Shown here: positions 21,514-33,954 of the stretch, one piece after another
Layout: each line of letters starts with the position of its first letter
How positions within the stretch are numbered: position 1 is the stretch's first letter
Notes under the pieces: model-generated
Databases searched by the model: none
The model's input: only the letters and a program-made list of their open reading frames with translations
What the model was told of the DNA's origin: nothing
Made by a program: the position numbers and the translations under genes
Source of the DNA: Gnetum montanum
Lineage: Eukaryota; Streptophyta; Gnetopsida; Gnetales; Gnetaceae
Direction: 5' to 3'
Length of the DNA: 64,000 nucleotides
NCBI GenBank assembly: GCA_015680685.1
Contig: MNCI01001925.1
Coordinates: 1-64,000 of the forward strand

Positions 21514-24276
21514 ATGGTCCTAAAATGTGGACAACAGGAAGGTCCTACCTAGGGTGGAAGCAAATGATCTTGGAGAGGTGAAAGACAAAGACTTGCCAGA
21601 CAATATGCAAAATAGGAGGAGCAACCATTCAGCATTCATTAAGATGAACCTCCTACCAAATGGCTTGGGTAGGCAGAAGGAGGAGCTACTGTAGTGCTTG
21701 AACTGGGACAACAACTCATGTTTCCCCAAGATTGTGTTTAGGCTATCCATGAGAAGTCCACATTCACTACGGTGATTGTGGAGTTGAACTTTGATTCATT
21801 CATAGAGTTCGCTCCTGAGGCCATTAGGGATCACCTCAAAGGGTCTCCCTTATGGCCTATCCTCTCTGAAAGCGGTGCTTGGTACCTAGGAGAGATGTAC
21901 CAATTTTGGCACAATAGGGAGCAAGAAACCACTATTAATATTTGTGGTGTGATAGTTGCTTCTCTGCGTAGGCCATTTTGGAAGTGTTAAACCTTCCAAA
22001 TATAGGGCCCTAGGTTGCTCGGTTACCCACCTGTTCAGACCTCGATGTGCGAAAGGATTGGTTGGAGAAGGCTTATGGTAGAGATAAAGCATTTGGTGAA
22101 TTGACGATGGAAGAGATGGTTTACTTCAAAATTGGAACATATCACCTCTTCCCCACAAAGGGCCTCAAAAAAATATCAACGTATGCAGCTAGAGGATGTG
22201 CAGTGTTGATGGGAAAGGTTAACGCTAACCTACCCCATCTATATTTGACGGAGATCCTGAGGTGATTTGAAGAATGAAAGACAGGGAAGATGGCACTGCC
22301 TTTCCCCTATCTTATCAGAAAGCTTTGTCGACGTGCTGGTATTCAGGGATACACCAATGATGTCCTTCAAAAAGCCAAAACTACTTCATACGCTAAATTA
22401 CTAAAGGCGCTAGCTCCAAGAAAAAGCACGAGCGAAGAGCTGGGAACAAAACAAGAAGAAGAACATATGGCTAGACCTAGTCAACCTCTAGCCATGGGTC
22501 CTAGCCAACAACAAGAAGCAAGGCCTAGCATAGGCTAGGATCAGCTGCCATCGTCGCAAGACTACAGACCGTTGATGAGCCATCTTAGGACCATCGTTGA
22601 GACGGTTAGTTGGGGAAGTCATGATGACACAAACCTATTCCATGTCATCAATGATGCCAGGTAGTCTACTATTTCATTGGATCACACAAGAGGGGAAGTA
22701 TCCATTCACACAGGAGGAGGGGAAAGTAGATGGTCACAACAGATCTTAGGAAACACGACATCTTTCCAAGTGCAGTTAGAGACTGGTGAAGGGGCCACTA
22801 TGGTGGTCATGCAATACCAGAATGCCACAGGAGCTACAGAAGTGGTCGTAGAGCACATCAAAGAATGCTTCAATGTACCTGTTGTGCCACCAACAGATCT
22901 TTCAGGGGCACGAGATGCTCAAGCCTTAGCTGGAACCTCAATGACTCCTGCAGAACATGAGGATGCTCTTGATCAATTACTTCAAAGAAGGCAAGTAATG
23001 ACATTCCTATTTGACATCCCTCAGGATGTTACAGTAATTCTGTTAAACCTCATTTCCACAAAGGGAAAGCTGGTCTTAATAGAAGTAAGGGTAAAGCATG
23101 TTGAAGCTGAAGTGCAGAAACTACAAGAGCAGCTCGTGACCTTACAAGCAGCACAACGGGACCCTCTGCAATTTGTTCTCGTAGACCAACTAGAAAATTT
23201 TAGAATGGAGTAACTAATAATGTTAATTATAGAGAATAAAAAGGTGGTTGAGGAAAAAGAGAAGGCTATTTGGGATGCCTTCGCAGCACAGGCGCAAACT
23301 CATGTGCATCTTAAGGCACTCAAGGCCTTGCAAGAAGAAAATAAAAAACTTGCAACTGAAAACCATTGGTTGATCACTATAGAAAAAAAAGAATGTTCTA
23401 GATAAACACTTTCATTAACTATGAGAACAATTCATCCAGGTCAACCAAGATGTAAGCCGTTTAGCCAGAGAAAATCGAACCCTCTCGATGGAGGAGGTAT
23501 TTGCCATTCGTCAAAAGTTGACGATTGAGATAAGTGTGTGGTAGAATGAGGCTAAATGACATGAAAAGTTGAAGGAGCACTTCTGCAATTAGGTGGGGAT
23601 GTATAAACAGATCCTTGAAAAGGAGATCCATATGGCCAAGACCCACATGAATACTATCAGTGCTCAACACATTGACTGGCGGGCCATATTGGACACATAT
23701 GCTTTCGCCCATCAAGCAGAAGTTAAGAACCGAGACCTACAGATTCAGGACTTAATAGAGTACATGGAGTTGGAAAATCTTAGATATGCCAACCTTGCCA
23801 TGTTAATAGTAGGGTGCCCAGGGTCAGAGCTTGAGTAGTAGGTAGCAACCACCCACATCAAATATGAAGCAGAATTTGCAGAACGCAAGAAGCTGTTGAA
23901 AAAACTAGATGTTGCAAATTCTGAACTTGAGGTGGTAAAAGCCAGCTACCAGGGATAGAAACATGTCACAAATGAATTGGCTCAATGGCTAATGGACCTT
24001 CATGAATACAAGAACAAAGCTAGAGCCTATGAGGAGGAACGAAGGGTGTTTGCGGCTTGGTATGTCAAGGCCAACCAAATGTTCCCACAACTACCCTGTT
24101 CGTGGGAAGTGCCGACTTTATCAAACATTGGAACATTAGCATGGATGACACAAGAACCTCAGACCAAAGAGGAGAAGCTCTAGGCTATACTTCAACACCA
24201 TCAAGCCTCAAAACCTAGAGCACAAGACAAAGGGAAGGCACCAATGGAGGAGCCATCGCCACCAGGAACTACATGA
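21514..24276 (+). pseudogene. ORF2 of element A: globular domain plus coiled coil
   Basis: The ORF (about 920 codons including stops) begins directly after the intron acceptor and ends PPGTT-stop at 24274-24276. The N-terminal third has SGAWYLGEMYQFWHN (21870-21914), YHLFPTKGL (about 22140-22166) and LPFPYLIRKLCRRAGIQGYT (about 22293-22352). This pattern recalls the 'putative plant transposon protein' domain of plant retroelement ORFs; I cannot run that search. From about 22960 the protein becomes a long charged coiled coil with heptad-like Leu/Glu/Lys (for example 23220-23400 and 23690-23840), and it ends with a WYVKANQMFPQLPCSW block conserved in element E. Its role is unknown. It occupies the position of env-like or accessory ORFs in other plant Ty3/gypsy elements. 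Open pieces: 21772-21990, 22047-22265, 22290-22538, 22677-23213, 23220-23405, 23593-23838, 23977-24183. Confidence 0.65.
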
Positions 24277-24420
24277 GTTCCAAATTTTTGTAGTTGTAGC
24301 ATATTCTGTGTGTTGTCTTTATTTTTTTTTCTCCCCACATTGTGGCATCATCCATGTTTCCATATAATAATCCCATACCTATCCATTGTGTAATCACTGT
24401 AACTCAAGGACGAGTTTTTA

Positions 24421-24436
24421 TTTAGTTGTGGGGGTA
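24421..24436 (+). promoter_or_regulatory. Polypurine tract, element A
   Basis: TTTAGTTGTGGGGGTA lies directly before the 3' LTR. Elements C and D have the same tract, ending GTCATGGGGGTA, before their 3' LTRs. Confidence 0.75.
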
Positions 24437-25314
24437 TGATGGGATGTGATATCGCATGGGCCATGATATCTTGTACGCAATATCGCGTCTGCCGTGATAT
24501 CGCATCCCCCACAATATCGTGTATGAAATATCGCATCTTCCCCTATGATATCACATACACGATATCATAGTGTGCCACCAAATCTATAAATAAGAGGCAA
24601 CTCTCCCTTGTTTCACACCTTAGAGTTAGATTGTAGCAAAACTCTGGTAGTTTTCTCCCTCCAGAGATAGAATATTTTCCAGTGTCTGCCCACAGTGTGG
24701 TGATTGTAATTGTACAACATCCTTTATTCAAGTGTGACATACTTCAACACGCACATGACCAAAAATAAAGATCGAGATCACTTCATCATTGCAGCATTTA
24801 CTTTATTTATTTATTTATTTAATTGTTATTTACTACTTTCCTAATTAGTCTCTCTCACCCTTAAACTCATGAGAAAACACGGAATGAGTACGACTTGATT
24901 ATGAGCATTTAAGTATGACTACTTGGTAACCCAGTAGCGTACCTAGGATCTATGCTTGGTAATCCCAGTGGTAGTCATGCATGAAGTCCAAGATGTGTAT
25001 GAATAATCAAGGAACAGATGCTCATCGCACTTAGGCTAGATTATATTCTCTTATCCTTTTCCTCCAGCTTAGATAAGATTACTTTCCATTGCCTTTAGGA
25101 GTAGCATTAGATTAGGAAACCCATCATACACCTCACTCTAGACTAAACCATACATGACAAATATAATACTAGTCTAGGTGGGAAGACAGCGAATTGCAAC
25201 CTAAGGATAACTGTCTAGGTTCCACAACTAGTCCGTCTGTTGAGTTTGACTAAATCACCGGTGAAAATGCTCATATTCATATGGTTGAGTGTAGAGGTAC
25301 CTCGCCACTCATCA
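24437..25314 (+). repeat. 3' LTR of element A
   Basis: This 878-bp LTR starts TGATGGGATG and ends CTCATCA. It matches the 5' LTR but its U3 carries eight GATATC-like motifs (24446-24570) where the 5' copy has four, accounting for most of the extra length. The TATA box is at 24584-24597. Confidence 0.88.
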
Positions 25315-25840
25315 ATGGTCAAAATGAAGATAGGCTAGTGATGTTATATGTGATAAAAGAATACCAATAAAATTGAAAGGGAAATTTTATAGGATAACAA
25401 CGAGTCTTGTTATCTTGTATTGTGCTGAATCTTAGGTAGTATAGAAGAGACATGTATAACAAATCAATGTGGTAGAAATTTAAATTCTTTAATAGATATT
25501 TAATATAACTAAAAAAGCTAAACTACATAATACAAACATCAAAGAAAGACTTGGAGTGGCTTCTATTTTAGATAAACTATACGGATGATAGCATAAATTT
25601 TTTATGCATGTGTGAAGAAGATCAAATAATGAACCTATAAATAAAGGTTGGTGAGTTAATATTCCAAGCAAGCCACCAAAAGAATGCCCAAAGAAGACAT
25701 GGAAAAAAATGGTCAAAGATGATTTGAAAAAAATGTAAAGAAATAAAAAATTAGCTCTAGTGAATGATAAAAAAAAAAAAAACTTATGTAGTTGATCCCA
25801 TTTTGTTGGGACAAGGCTAGGATAATGATGATGATGATGA
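25315..25840 (+). pseudogene. LINE reverse transcriptase, 3' part and tail
   Basis: Reading resumes with a decayed LINE segment containing VICDKRIPIKLKGKFYR and LYCAES, the usual end of the plant LINE RT. After an A-rich run (about 25769-25782) comes the 3' signature GTAGTTGATCCCATTTTG then TTGGGACAAGGCT (25788-25818), and the copy ends in a (TGATGA)n microsatellite to about 25840. Together with 15230-16677 this is one LINE split by element A. Confidence 0.8.
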
Positions 25841-28709
25841 TACTTGCCCCCATTTAGGGAATTTTCAATTTTAGTGGGAAGGACCTTATATTATCCATTC
25901 CAATCATTAGTTTAGTGTCATGTCCATATACATCCAAATGATATAAACAAAATATTTTTGATCAATAGGCAATACCTAAAACATTATAAATAATGTCTTA
26001 CATCTATGAGAGTGCCTAATGCTCAATATTGTATTTTACACATAGTGATCTATCAAGTGATAAATGTGGATTAGTTGTGAAGGAGGAATCCTTCACACCA
26101 TGTCAAAATTTCTTTTTTGCTATTTTTAATATGCTTTAATGAAGTTGGTATGATTATTAGGAAATATTACATATTTTGAGATTCAGAATTAGTTATCTAT
26201 GATCTTTTTCTTTCTTTAAGTATGTTGTTTGTGTGTGTGTGTGGAAAAATTAATTAATGTGCTTTATGAATTCTTATCCAATGAGGCAATGGTTGATGGA
26301 TAAGTTACATATATGATGATAATGTGAGAGTGCTAAATAGGTTAAAAGTAGAGCCTTGATCAATGAAATGTCCACTTAATGGATTTCATCCATCCACTTT
26401 TCTTCTATCCATCATTGGTGAACCAAACTCAAATTTAATGGGAATATAGGAGTAACATTATGACTTGTTAAAGTTATTTCCACTAGAACTAGGAGCAAGT
26501 GGTGAGCTCATAACTTAGGCTATGAGCTCTATAATCTTAGATAAATGCTTGGTCATTAGTGAGAAAAGGATGTATTATCGAGGGTTCCTATAACCACAAC
26601 AATGGGTCTGATTAGTATCATTAGGTTAAGGTACATGTGCTTGCCAATTCTAACCATCTTGGTTAGAAGAGGTTTGTGATTTTCATGAACCTATGTGTGT
26701 CATGTGCTAAGGGATGGATTTTTGTGTTCATGTAATTCAAAGAATCTAGGTGATGATCTAGTACTTCAATCATTCTCACAATTCTCATGCACATCTTAGA
26801 ATACCATTTTTCTATAAGAAATAATATTTTCTAAAAATGTAAAAAATAACAAAATTTTCAAAATCAATCAAAGAAGAATAGGTAATGGGAAGAGAAATAC
26901 TATTCCAATCTCTTTGGTACTGAAAATTAATATTCTTATCATTCTAGACTAATCATATAATTACTCAAGTAAGATCAAGATGATAGGTTGAACTAATACT
27001 TATGAAAAACATGTATGGAATCAATTTTGCATGCATATCTCATGTTTAGCCTATTACTTGGATCACTTGACTTTCAAACATCATGTTTCAAGATAATTTC
27101 TTACCTCATTCCTACCCATGGCCAAGAAGACCTAGAAGTCTCTTTCTTAGTGAACTTTGGTGACATCAAATGTTGCTTCTACCTAAATCCTAAAATTAAT
27201 TTACTTTAAAAAATCAAAATTACAATTATTAATTCAAGACATGATCATATCTACCATGGATATTCCATTATCGTATTCATTGCATTGTAATCATTGCAGA
27301 GATTGAGATTAGTGAGTGTAGAGAGAGGGATTAATGAGAGGTTTCTAATAAATCAAAATTTAGGGAACCTACTATGTATACATGCATAAATGAAGGAAAA
27401 AAATTAGAATCTTGACTTCTATAGGATCTATGATATGTTGCCTTTGTTCAATTTCACTAATGGTTAGACCACAGAATAATCAAAGCTATATGACATTGGT
27501 AGTGGTAGGTACGACCTTGTGCTTAAAAAGGGAACTTGAAGGTCTATCTATATTATGTGGATGAGGAGCAGTGAAGGAACACAATAGTGGATCTTTCATG
27601 GTATTTATGAAATGATCATGTGCTTCAAAGAGCTAATTTAATGATTGGTTTGTGACCCAATAATGTTGCACTTTCACCTTATTTCTCTTGTTCATAAATT
27701 TACTTTTCATCTCTCTCTTTCTATTATAAAACATTGTTATGTATGGCAGGAAGTTAACTAGGTAAAATAAAGGATGAGATTTGGTCATCTAAGGGGTAGA
27801 CTTGTGTTCGATGCTAATGTCTCACTAGTTATTGGAAATCTATGGGTGTTCCATCAATAGGTTTCAAAAGGACAAGAAAGGCAAGTGATTACTATTAGGA
27901 GGACACAATTTTGAATCCTTGGTGGCTTAGCATTATAATTAAGTGAACTAAATATTATCTCCCATGAGATGATGATGGTTGAATGACATAACTTACTTGA
28001 TTGATCTCCCACTTATGTTGTTGTGACTCAATAAGCTTCAAGATTTGATCATAACTATCTTTTCCCATCTTACCTTAATTGTGCCCATTAATTTAATCTT
28101 TGGATGTCATGTTTATCTTTCATTTTTATAACCCCCACTCTTATCTAGTCCTTGGATCATAAAGATGAGAATATTTAATATGATAATTTAAATCCCATGA
28201 AATTAGATGTCATCCAGAGTAAGTTTTATATTTGTCTTCTTGCTCCCTTTTTAGCTTGTTTAAGGTCGATATTTAATGTTTTAGATGAGTTTTGTGTTTA
28301 TTTAGACCCTAGGAATTAATAGGAAGGAAAGAAAAGGTATAAAAAATAATAAAAAAACATAAGGTAAATTGACACCCTTATGTTAATGTAGGGGTATTGA
28401 AATTCCTATTTTGATGCATTGCTCTTCCCTTTTCCATCAACGTACCACTATAAAATGAGAATGGATCCATCATGTATTTTTCTTTCTTTTTGTCACTTTC
28501 CTTTACCTTAAATTATCCAAACAAGCCAAATTATATCAAATTTTTATTATAACTTAGATTCCAGTAAATTTTACTAAGAAAGTTTTCCTTATTCTTTCCA
28601 TTTGTATTATTTGAGTGATTTAAGCAAGATGTATTGCAACTTAGTCATGGAGGATAGGAATCAATTTGAGTATGTATTTATAATTTTAGTAGTTATTTTA
28701 AATATTTTC
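25841..28709. other. Intergenic DNA, no gene seen
   Basis: AT-rich sequence with a short (TG)n run near 26231-26243. Frames such as 27015-27209 show no domain. No LTR ends or repeat family recognised. Confidence 0.5.
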
Positions 28710-28714
28710 ACATT
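28710..28714. repeat. Target-site duplication, left copy, element D
   Basis: ACATT precedes the 5' LTR; the identical 5-mer follows the 3' LTR at 37768-37772. A 5-bp duplication is typical of Ty3/gypsy and other LTR integrases. Confidence 0.85.
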
Positions 28715-29585
28715 TTATGAGTCATGTTTTGGTAGGGCTATGATATCATAGCTGTGTTATTAGGTTTTCGATATCAAGGCACAACCTTTGATGTCAGGGA
28801 TCCGATATCGTCCCTTCTATGCTAGCCTATAAATACAACACTTGGGGTGCATGTTTTGGATATAGATTTTAATAAATTTTAGGTGTAGACATAGAGAAGT
28901 TTTGTTAGTTTTTTTCTAGTGCATGCTTGCAATGTGATGTTAAGTGATTGTATGACATCCTTATTTGAGTGTGATGTACTTGGATACATTACATGTTTAG
29001 TAATAAAGATCGAGATTACTTCCATCATTGTAGCATCCAATTAGCTTTATTATTGTTTTAATTACCTGAATGCTTATTGTTTTCCTTAGCTAATGTTTAT
29101 CATTTATTACTCTTTATTGTTTTTGTTGTTAAGCAGAATGAGTATGACTAATTGCGAGTGCTTAAGTGTGATTCCTTGGTAACCTAGTAGTGTTATCAAT
29201 TGGTATGCCCAATAATAGTATGATTGGTAATCCTAGTGGTAGTTCCATGAAGTCCAAAGCATGTACGAAAGGTTAGGAATGGATACTCATCACATGTAGG
29301 CTAGTTTAGACTTTATTTTTATCGTTAATTAGTTTAAATAATTGATTTCGTTATTATCTTTAAGAGTAGCATAAGGCCAAAACAACATCAAGAATCATAT
29401 GCCTCACTTTGGACTAAATCATATGTGATAAAGCTACCACTAGTTCAAGTGGGAAGATAGTGAATTATGATTATGACATAATGATCTAGATGCTACAACT
29501 ATTCCCATCCATGAAATTTTATTGGATCATCTATGAACACTTGTGATTCATATGGTTTGGTGTAGGGGTACCTTGCTGCTCATCA
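28715..29585 (+). repeat. 5' LTR of element D
   Basis: This 871-bp LTR begins TTATGAGTC (TGATGAGTC in the 3' copy, so the terminal G has mutated) and ends CTCATCA. Three GATATC motifs lie in U3 and the TATA box CCTATAAATACAAC is at 28826-28839. Confidence 0.88.
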
Positions 29586-29586
29586 T

Positions 29587-29604
29587 TGGTGTCATTGCTG
29601 GGGA
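29587..29604 (+). promoter_or_regulatory. Primer binding site (tRNA-Asp type), element D
   Basis: TGGTGTCATTGCTGGGGA follows the LTR by one base. Its four differences from the tRNA-Asp complement are all C-to-T or G-to-A changes. Confidence 0.7.
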
Positions 29605-29683
29605 TGGTGCTAGTTATTTAGATTAGTTATATTATACATGATTGCTGTAAATATTAAATCATAGACATTATAAACCAACAACA

Positions 29684-32185
29684 ATGTCTCTTTCACAAGA
29701 AAGTGATAATGCATTGTATGGATAGAACATTCATTGGAGAACTAACGAGATATATATTGAAGAAAATTGGAGTGACCAACCTCATGTAGAGGTTTCATAT
29801 GTTCATGACCACCCTAACTACACTCAAGGAATACATTCACCTAAGGTAGAAAATCCTAGAGGAGATGAAGTAAGTCCTAGATTAGGGGAGGCCTCAAGGC
29901 CTAGGACCTCCTAAAAACCTATAAAAGATAAATCAAGGAACCATGGGGAACATCATAGAAGCCATGGTGGTCATCCCAATTCCTCATCTTCCTCTTCCTC
30001 TTCAACATTTAGTTCTAATAAAGATGAATGTAGGTATCAAGATTGAGCTTCACCATGAGGTTAAAATAAAAATAGAAATTGAAACCAAGGGAAAAATCAA
30101 AGACATCAAAATGGCATTGACAAAATCATTACAATTAGACAAATAAAAATAGAAATTTTTACCACAACATGTTTGATGACGATGAACCCTGTTTGGCCAC
30201 TAAGAGCATGATGTAGATCACAAAGGTAGTTAGAATACCCCAAAGGCATTGCAAGAAAAGTAACATGAAAAGGATTGATATGAATAACATCCATAAATTT
30301 ATTCGAGGCTATAATTTTGATCTAGAAAATCATTTACAAGCCTTCAATGATGCTTGAGTCTTACAGAATATTGAATGTGAGTGGCAAAAGCTTAAGGTCT
30401 TTCCTAGGATACTAGTAGATAAAGTTGAAGTGTGGTATACATCATTGAAACCAAATTCAATCCATCAATGATCCACAATGGTTGAACTCTTTAATGAAAA
30501 ATACCAAACTTATGTGAGGGTGCCCAACCTAAGGAAAGGAATCCAAGGATGGAAATAGGAATAACATGAACCCTTGGATATGGCCCTAGATAGATACTAT
30601 TCTCTACTGTATAGTGTCCATGCCATGGTTTCTCTTGAGAAGAGTAACTTTTCCACATCACAGCTGGCCTTTCATAGTCAAATGAGAGAGACCCTTGGGA
30701 GATATGCTTAAGGTCAATTATATGAATTGAGAACCCATTATATCTAAAGGCTAATTGAGTGTTTGGAAAAAGAATAAGGAGAGCTATGTAAATGAGAGAA
30801 TTTTGAAGAATATCATTAGGATCCAATTCTTCAAAAGAAGAGGGTTCATCTCTATGATAAGGAAAAAGAAGAATCTCTCAATGAGGTGATTTTACAATAG
30901 ACCTTGCCAATGCAATAATCTATTGTTGAACTTTAGGCAAGGCTAGATAAGATGTCAGAATGAATAAATGAGAAAGTTACAACTTGCGTAGAAATCATAG
31001 TGGAGAGAGTAATGCAAAAGAAATTAAGTGACCACAAAAAAAGGAGGAAAAGGGACAAGAGATAGGTAAGAACATTGATTGGAAGAAAGGGAACATAGTT
31101 GTAGAAGAAGAGGCTAGACTCAACACCAAAGAAGATGATGGATGTGACATCTGCATATATGACCATCCAAAGGGCTATCACCTAGTCATGTTACATCTAC
31201 ATGACTATTGGGCTTTTGCATTGAATCCCAAGTTCGTACAAAAGAAAATGCCTAGGGAATTACCTTTTTCATGAGGTAATCATAGACAATCCTAGAACCA
31301 ATAGTACTATCTTAGTGGGACTTCTTACTAGCCTTAACATTCTCATCCAACGCAGTGACAGAACCCACAGTTGTGGGTGAAGCCATCATCAAAGCAGCAC
31401 TACACTTATTGTCAACTAAACCTATTCAGGTCTACGTCCAACAACTTGTTTCACCAACTAGTTCTACTTCCTCTACCTCAAATCACTACTAATACTCTCC
31501 CAAATATCATCAACTCGCAACATCTTCTATGAGATCACCACCTCATGCCTCTCATCCTTCATCATATCCTCAATATTCTCATACTTCCCTCCATCAAATG
31601 TCATAGCTAGCAATATAGGAAGGTTTAGAACCATAACATTAACAAAAGAATGCCACTTATGCTGTGAACATACACATAAATGATAATGCTAGTAGATCTC
31701 CACGACAATCTCAGAAACACCCTTTCTTTAGGATGGTTCCCATGTGTAAGCATAACACTCATGGACTTACTAACTCATCCAAACTAGTGCAACACCCTTC
31801 CTTTCACAACCAATGTCCTCCAGTCCTATGCAAAGACCAACCTCCATTATTATTCCAACACCTAACAAAAGTGATGAATCTAGCACTATGGAGAGATAGA
31901 AGAATCCATGCATAAATAATGATAATGAAGGGTGTAGTCATGGGCCAAACATATAGAAAGTTAACAAAACTTCTATTTTGATCCACCATACATTTCAAAA
32001 CCAAGTGTATGAGCAACAACTTGTTTACGCAAGTGCCACTAAACCATAAGACACCCAGTGACTTGAAAATAAAGGTATAACACTATTTCACAAATGCATG
32101 GAGCTTGCCTACCCACTTATTGATTCTTATCATGGTGAAAAGCTTAGTTGTGGGGGAGATGCCCCATCCTAAAATTAAGAATTAA
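29684..32185 (+). pseudogene. ORF1 of element D: decayed gag
   Basis: It starts at the ATG equivalent to A's ORF1 and aligns throughout despite frequent stops. Landmarks are the gag core with FIRGYNFDLENHLQAFNDA (about 30299-30355), KVFPRILV and WYTSLKPNSI (30393-30470), HEPLDMALDRYYSLLYS (about 30570-30620), and a Cys/His box reading CDICIYDHPKGYH near 31148-31186, with His replacing the last Cys. The tail ends MPHPKIKN-stop at 32183-32185, matching MRDIPHSNNK-stop of A. Between about 29860 and 30170 there is an extra Ser/His/Lys-rich insert relative to A. Confidence 0.75.
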
Positions 32186-33600
32186 TAAGTGTTTTTCATG
32201 TTTTTGGTTTACAATTTTTTTTATCATTTTTTCATTTCTTGATATAAAATTTTCCCATTTTTTTTAACTTTTTCCACACTTTGTTTTCATTTTGTTTGTT
32301 AGTAATCTCATTTGTGAATAAAATGACTAGATGTAGTCCATTGAGGTGAGGTTTTCTCTATGTTGTTAAGCTATGAGGGATTGATTAATTAGATAGTGAG
32401 GCCATGTCATCCATTCATCTAGCCCATTAATAAGAGGTTCTTACCATGGTCATAATGATATTATTTTTTTCCATTATCAAACTAAGAATAAATTTGTAAT
32501 CATTGTTCCTAGATAGAAATGTAAAGAACTAAGTGGAAATGCAAAGGGTGTGACATCAAGGGGATTTATGGATTTTCTTGGATTGCTTCTGTATGTCTAT
32601 CATGTTGCTAATGTTTTAATCATATCCTTGTATATCTAATGAAACAAAGACAGTAAGAATAAAAGAAGTGATACCTTACCATATCACTAGAAAGACATGT
32701 TACCCATGCTTGAAGATAGTCCTCTGGTAAGGTTGATACAGATGAAAAAAAAATGCTAAATAAATTTCTAAGGGTCCCACTAGAAAGACATGTTACCCAT
32801 GCCTGAAGGTTGGTGGCTTCTCAAAAATTAGAAAAGAAAAGAAAAAAATAGAGAGAGAGAGAAGTACCATGAATAAACTCCTCCTTTGGAAAAAATACCA
32901 AGTGATGCTACTCCTTGCAATGGTGGTAGTCTTATGGTTGTCAATCCAAGAGATAAAACAATGCAATGTCACTGGAACATGGTTTGGACTTAGTTCAAAT
33001 CTTGAAAAGAAGAGCTAATGGTTACTTTAATCATTAATAACATACAAGGATTCATTATGCCTATGGTAAGGCACCTCACATCCTAATTCCTACAATCCTT
33101 TCTAAAATTCATTTCATCTGACTATTTGTATGATCATAACTCGTGGTTTTTTGTAACATAGAGTTACCCTCTCAAATTGGTGGTTCTAACATGTGTGTTT
33201 TGTTCAAATGGCATGCATTGCATTCAACCCCTTTGGTGCCTACGCACATTTTTAGGTGTGGTTATATAAGGGCATTAAGGCCTAGAGCCTACTTTGGGGA
33301 GGATCCACTTGTATAACTTCTGTAACTTATATTTTTTGACATAACTACATAATCTTGAACCTTCCAAGGGAATAAATGTCAATCTAAATAGCTTCCATTA
33401 TCATATAACCTATTTTTTCTATGTCATGGACTTAGTATCCTTTTCATACATCTTCCAAAGCTTTTAATTCCTGCAATTTTGTCTTCTAATAGTACTGGTG
33501 CCCAAATATGAATTCTTACTTACCCTAGAACTTTGGACTTTACATGAAACCTTCCAACCAATCATAGAGCTTCATTTTCCATGCTGAATACTTCCATGAG
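32186..33600 (+). other. Conserved non-coding spacer of element D
   Basis: The same blocks as in element A occur in order: GGGTGTGACATCAAGGGGA (32546-32564), CACTAGAAAGACATG followed by TTACCCATG twice (about 32685-32711 and 32789-32815, a local duplication of roughly 105 bp), and the ACTTTGGGGAGGATCCACTTG block (33268-33316). An internal TTAGTTGTGGGGGAGATG (32148-32161, at the end of ORF1) resembles the polypurine tract. Confidence 0.6.
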
Positions 33601-33617
33601 GTGTAATTTTAATACCC

Positions 33618-33695
33618 CTGATATTAGATGGAAGTTAATATCAGATACTTAATGTTAGGTATCTAATATCAAGTCCATAAAAACCTATAAATAGG
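33618..33695 (+). promoter_or_regulatory. Internal promoter before ORF2, element D
   Basis: GATATTAG, AATATCAG and AATATCAAG motifs (33620-33672) precede a CCTATAAATAGG box at 33684-33695. This parallels the A promoter at 21010-21060 and the LTR promoter of the same element. Confidence 0.55.
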
Positions 33696-33933
33696 GCCCT
33701 CATGATGCTCAAAAAATTCATTCTCATCAATTAAAGCTAGGGAATTTTTTGCATTTTTCTCTCTTGACTAAGAGCACTACACATCCAACTTCCACACATG
33801 ATATCTTGCTCCATAATACTCCAATTTTCATGGTTTTTGAACCTATTTGATCTTAGAGTGTTCAATTTAGTTGGGAAAGGATGCTTGTGTGGAAAACTTG
33901 TGCCAATTTTTTGAAATTTTCTGTTTCCTAGAA

Positions 33934-33954
33934 GGTATTNTTGATTGATTGTAG
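33934..33954 (+). other. Collapsed mini-intron before ORF2, element D
   Basis: AAG|GTATT at the left and TTGATTGATTGTAG|ATG at the right match the intron ends of elements A and C, but a single N at 33940 replaces the middle. No flanking duplication is present here, so the N probably hides missing bases. Confidence 0.45.

Larger units (their letters stand above)
16678..25314 (+). mobile_element. LTR retrotransposon A (pol-less, two ORFs)
   Basis: The element is bounded by LTRs with TGATG...CATCA termini, with a tRNA-Asp-type primer site and a purine-rich tract at the proper places. Its 6.9-kb interior holds a gag-type ORF1, a non-coding spacer with a second promoter and a mini-intron, and a coiled-coil ORF2. 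No reverse transcriptase or integrase block was found in any frame. It is inserted into a LINE. The target-site duplication is not intact: 3' flank ATGGT; 5' flank reads AT-A, as if two bases were lost. Confidence 0.88.
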
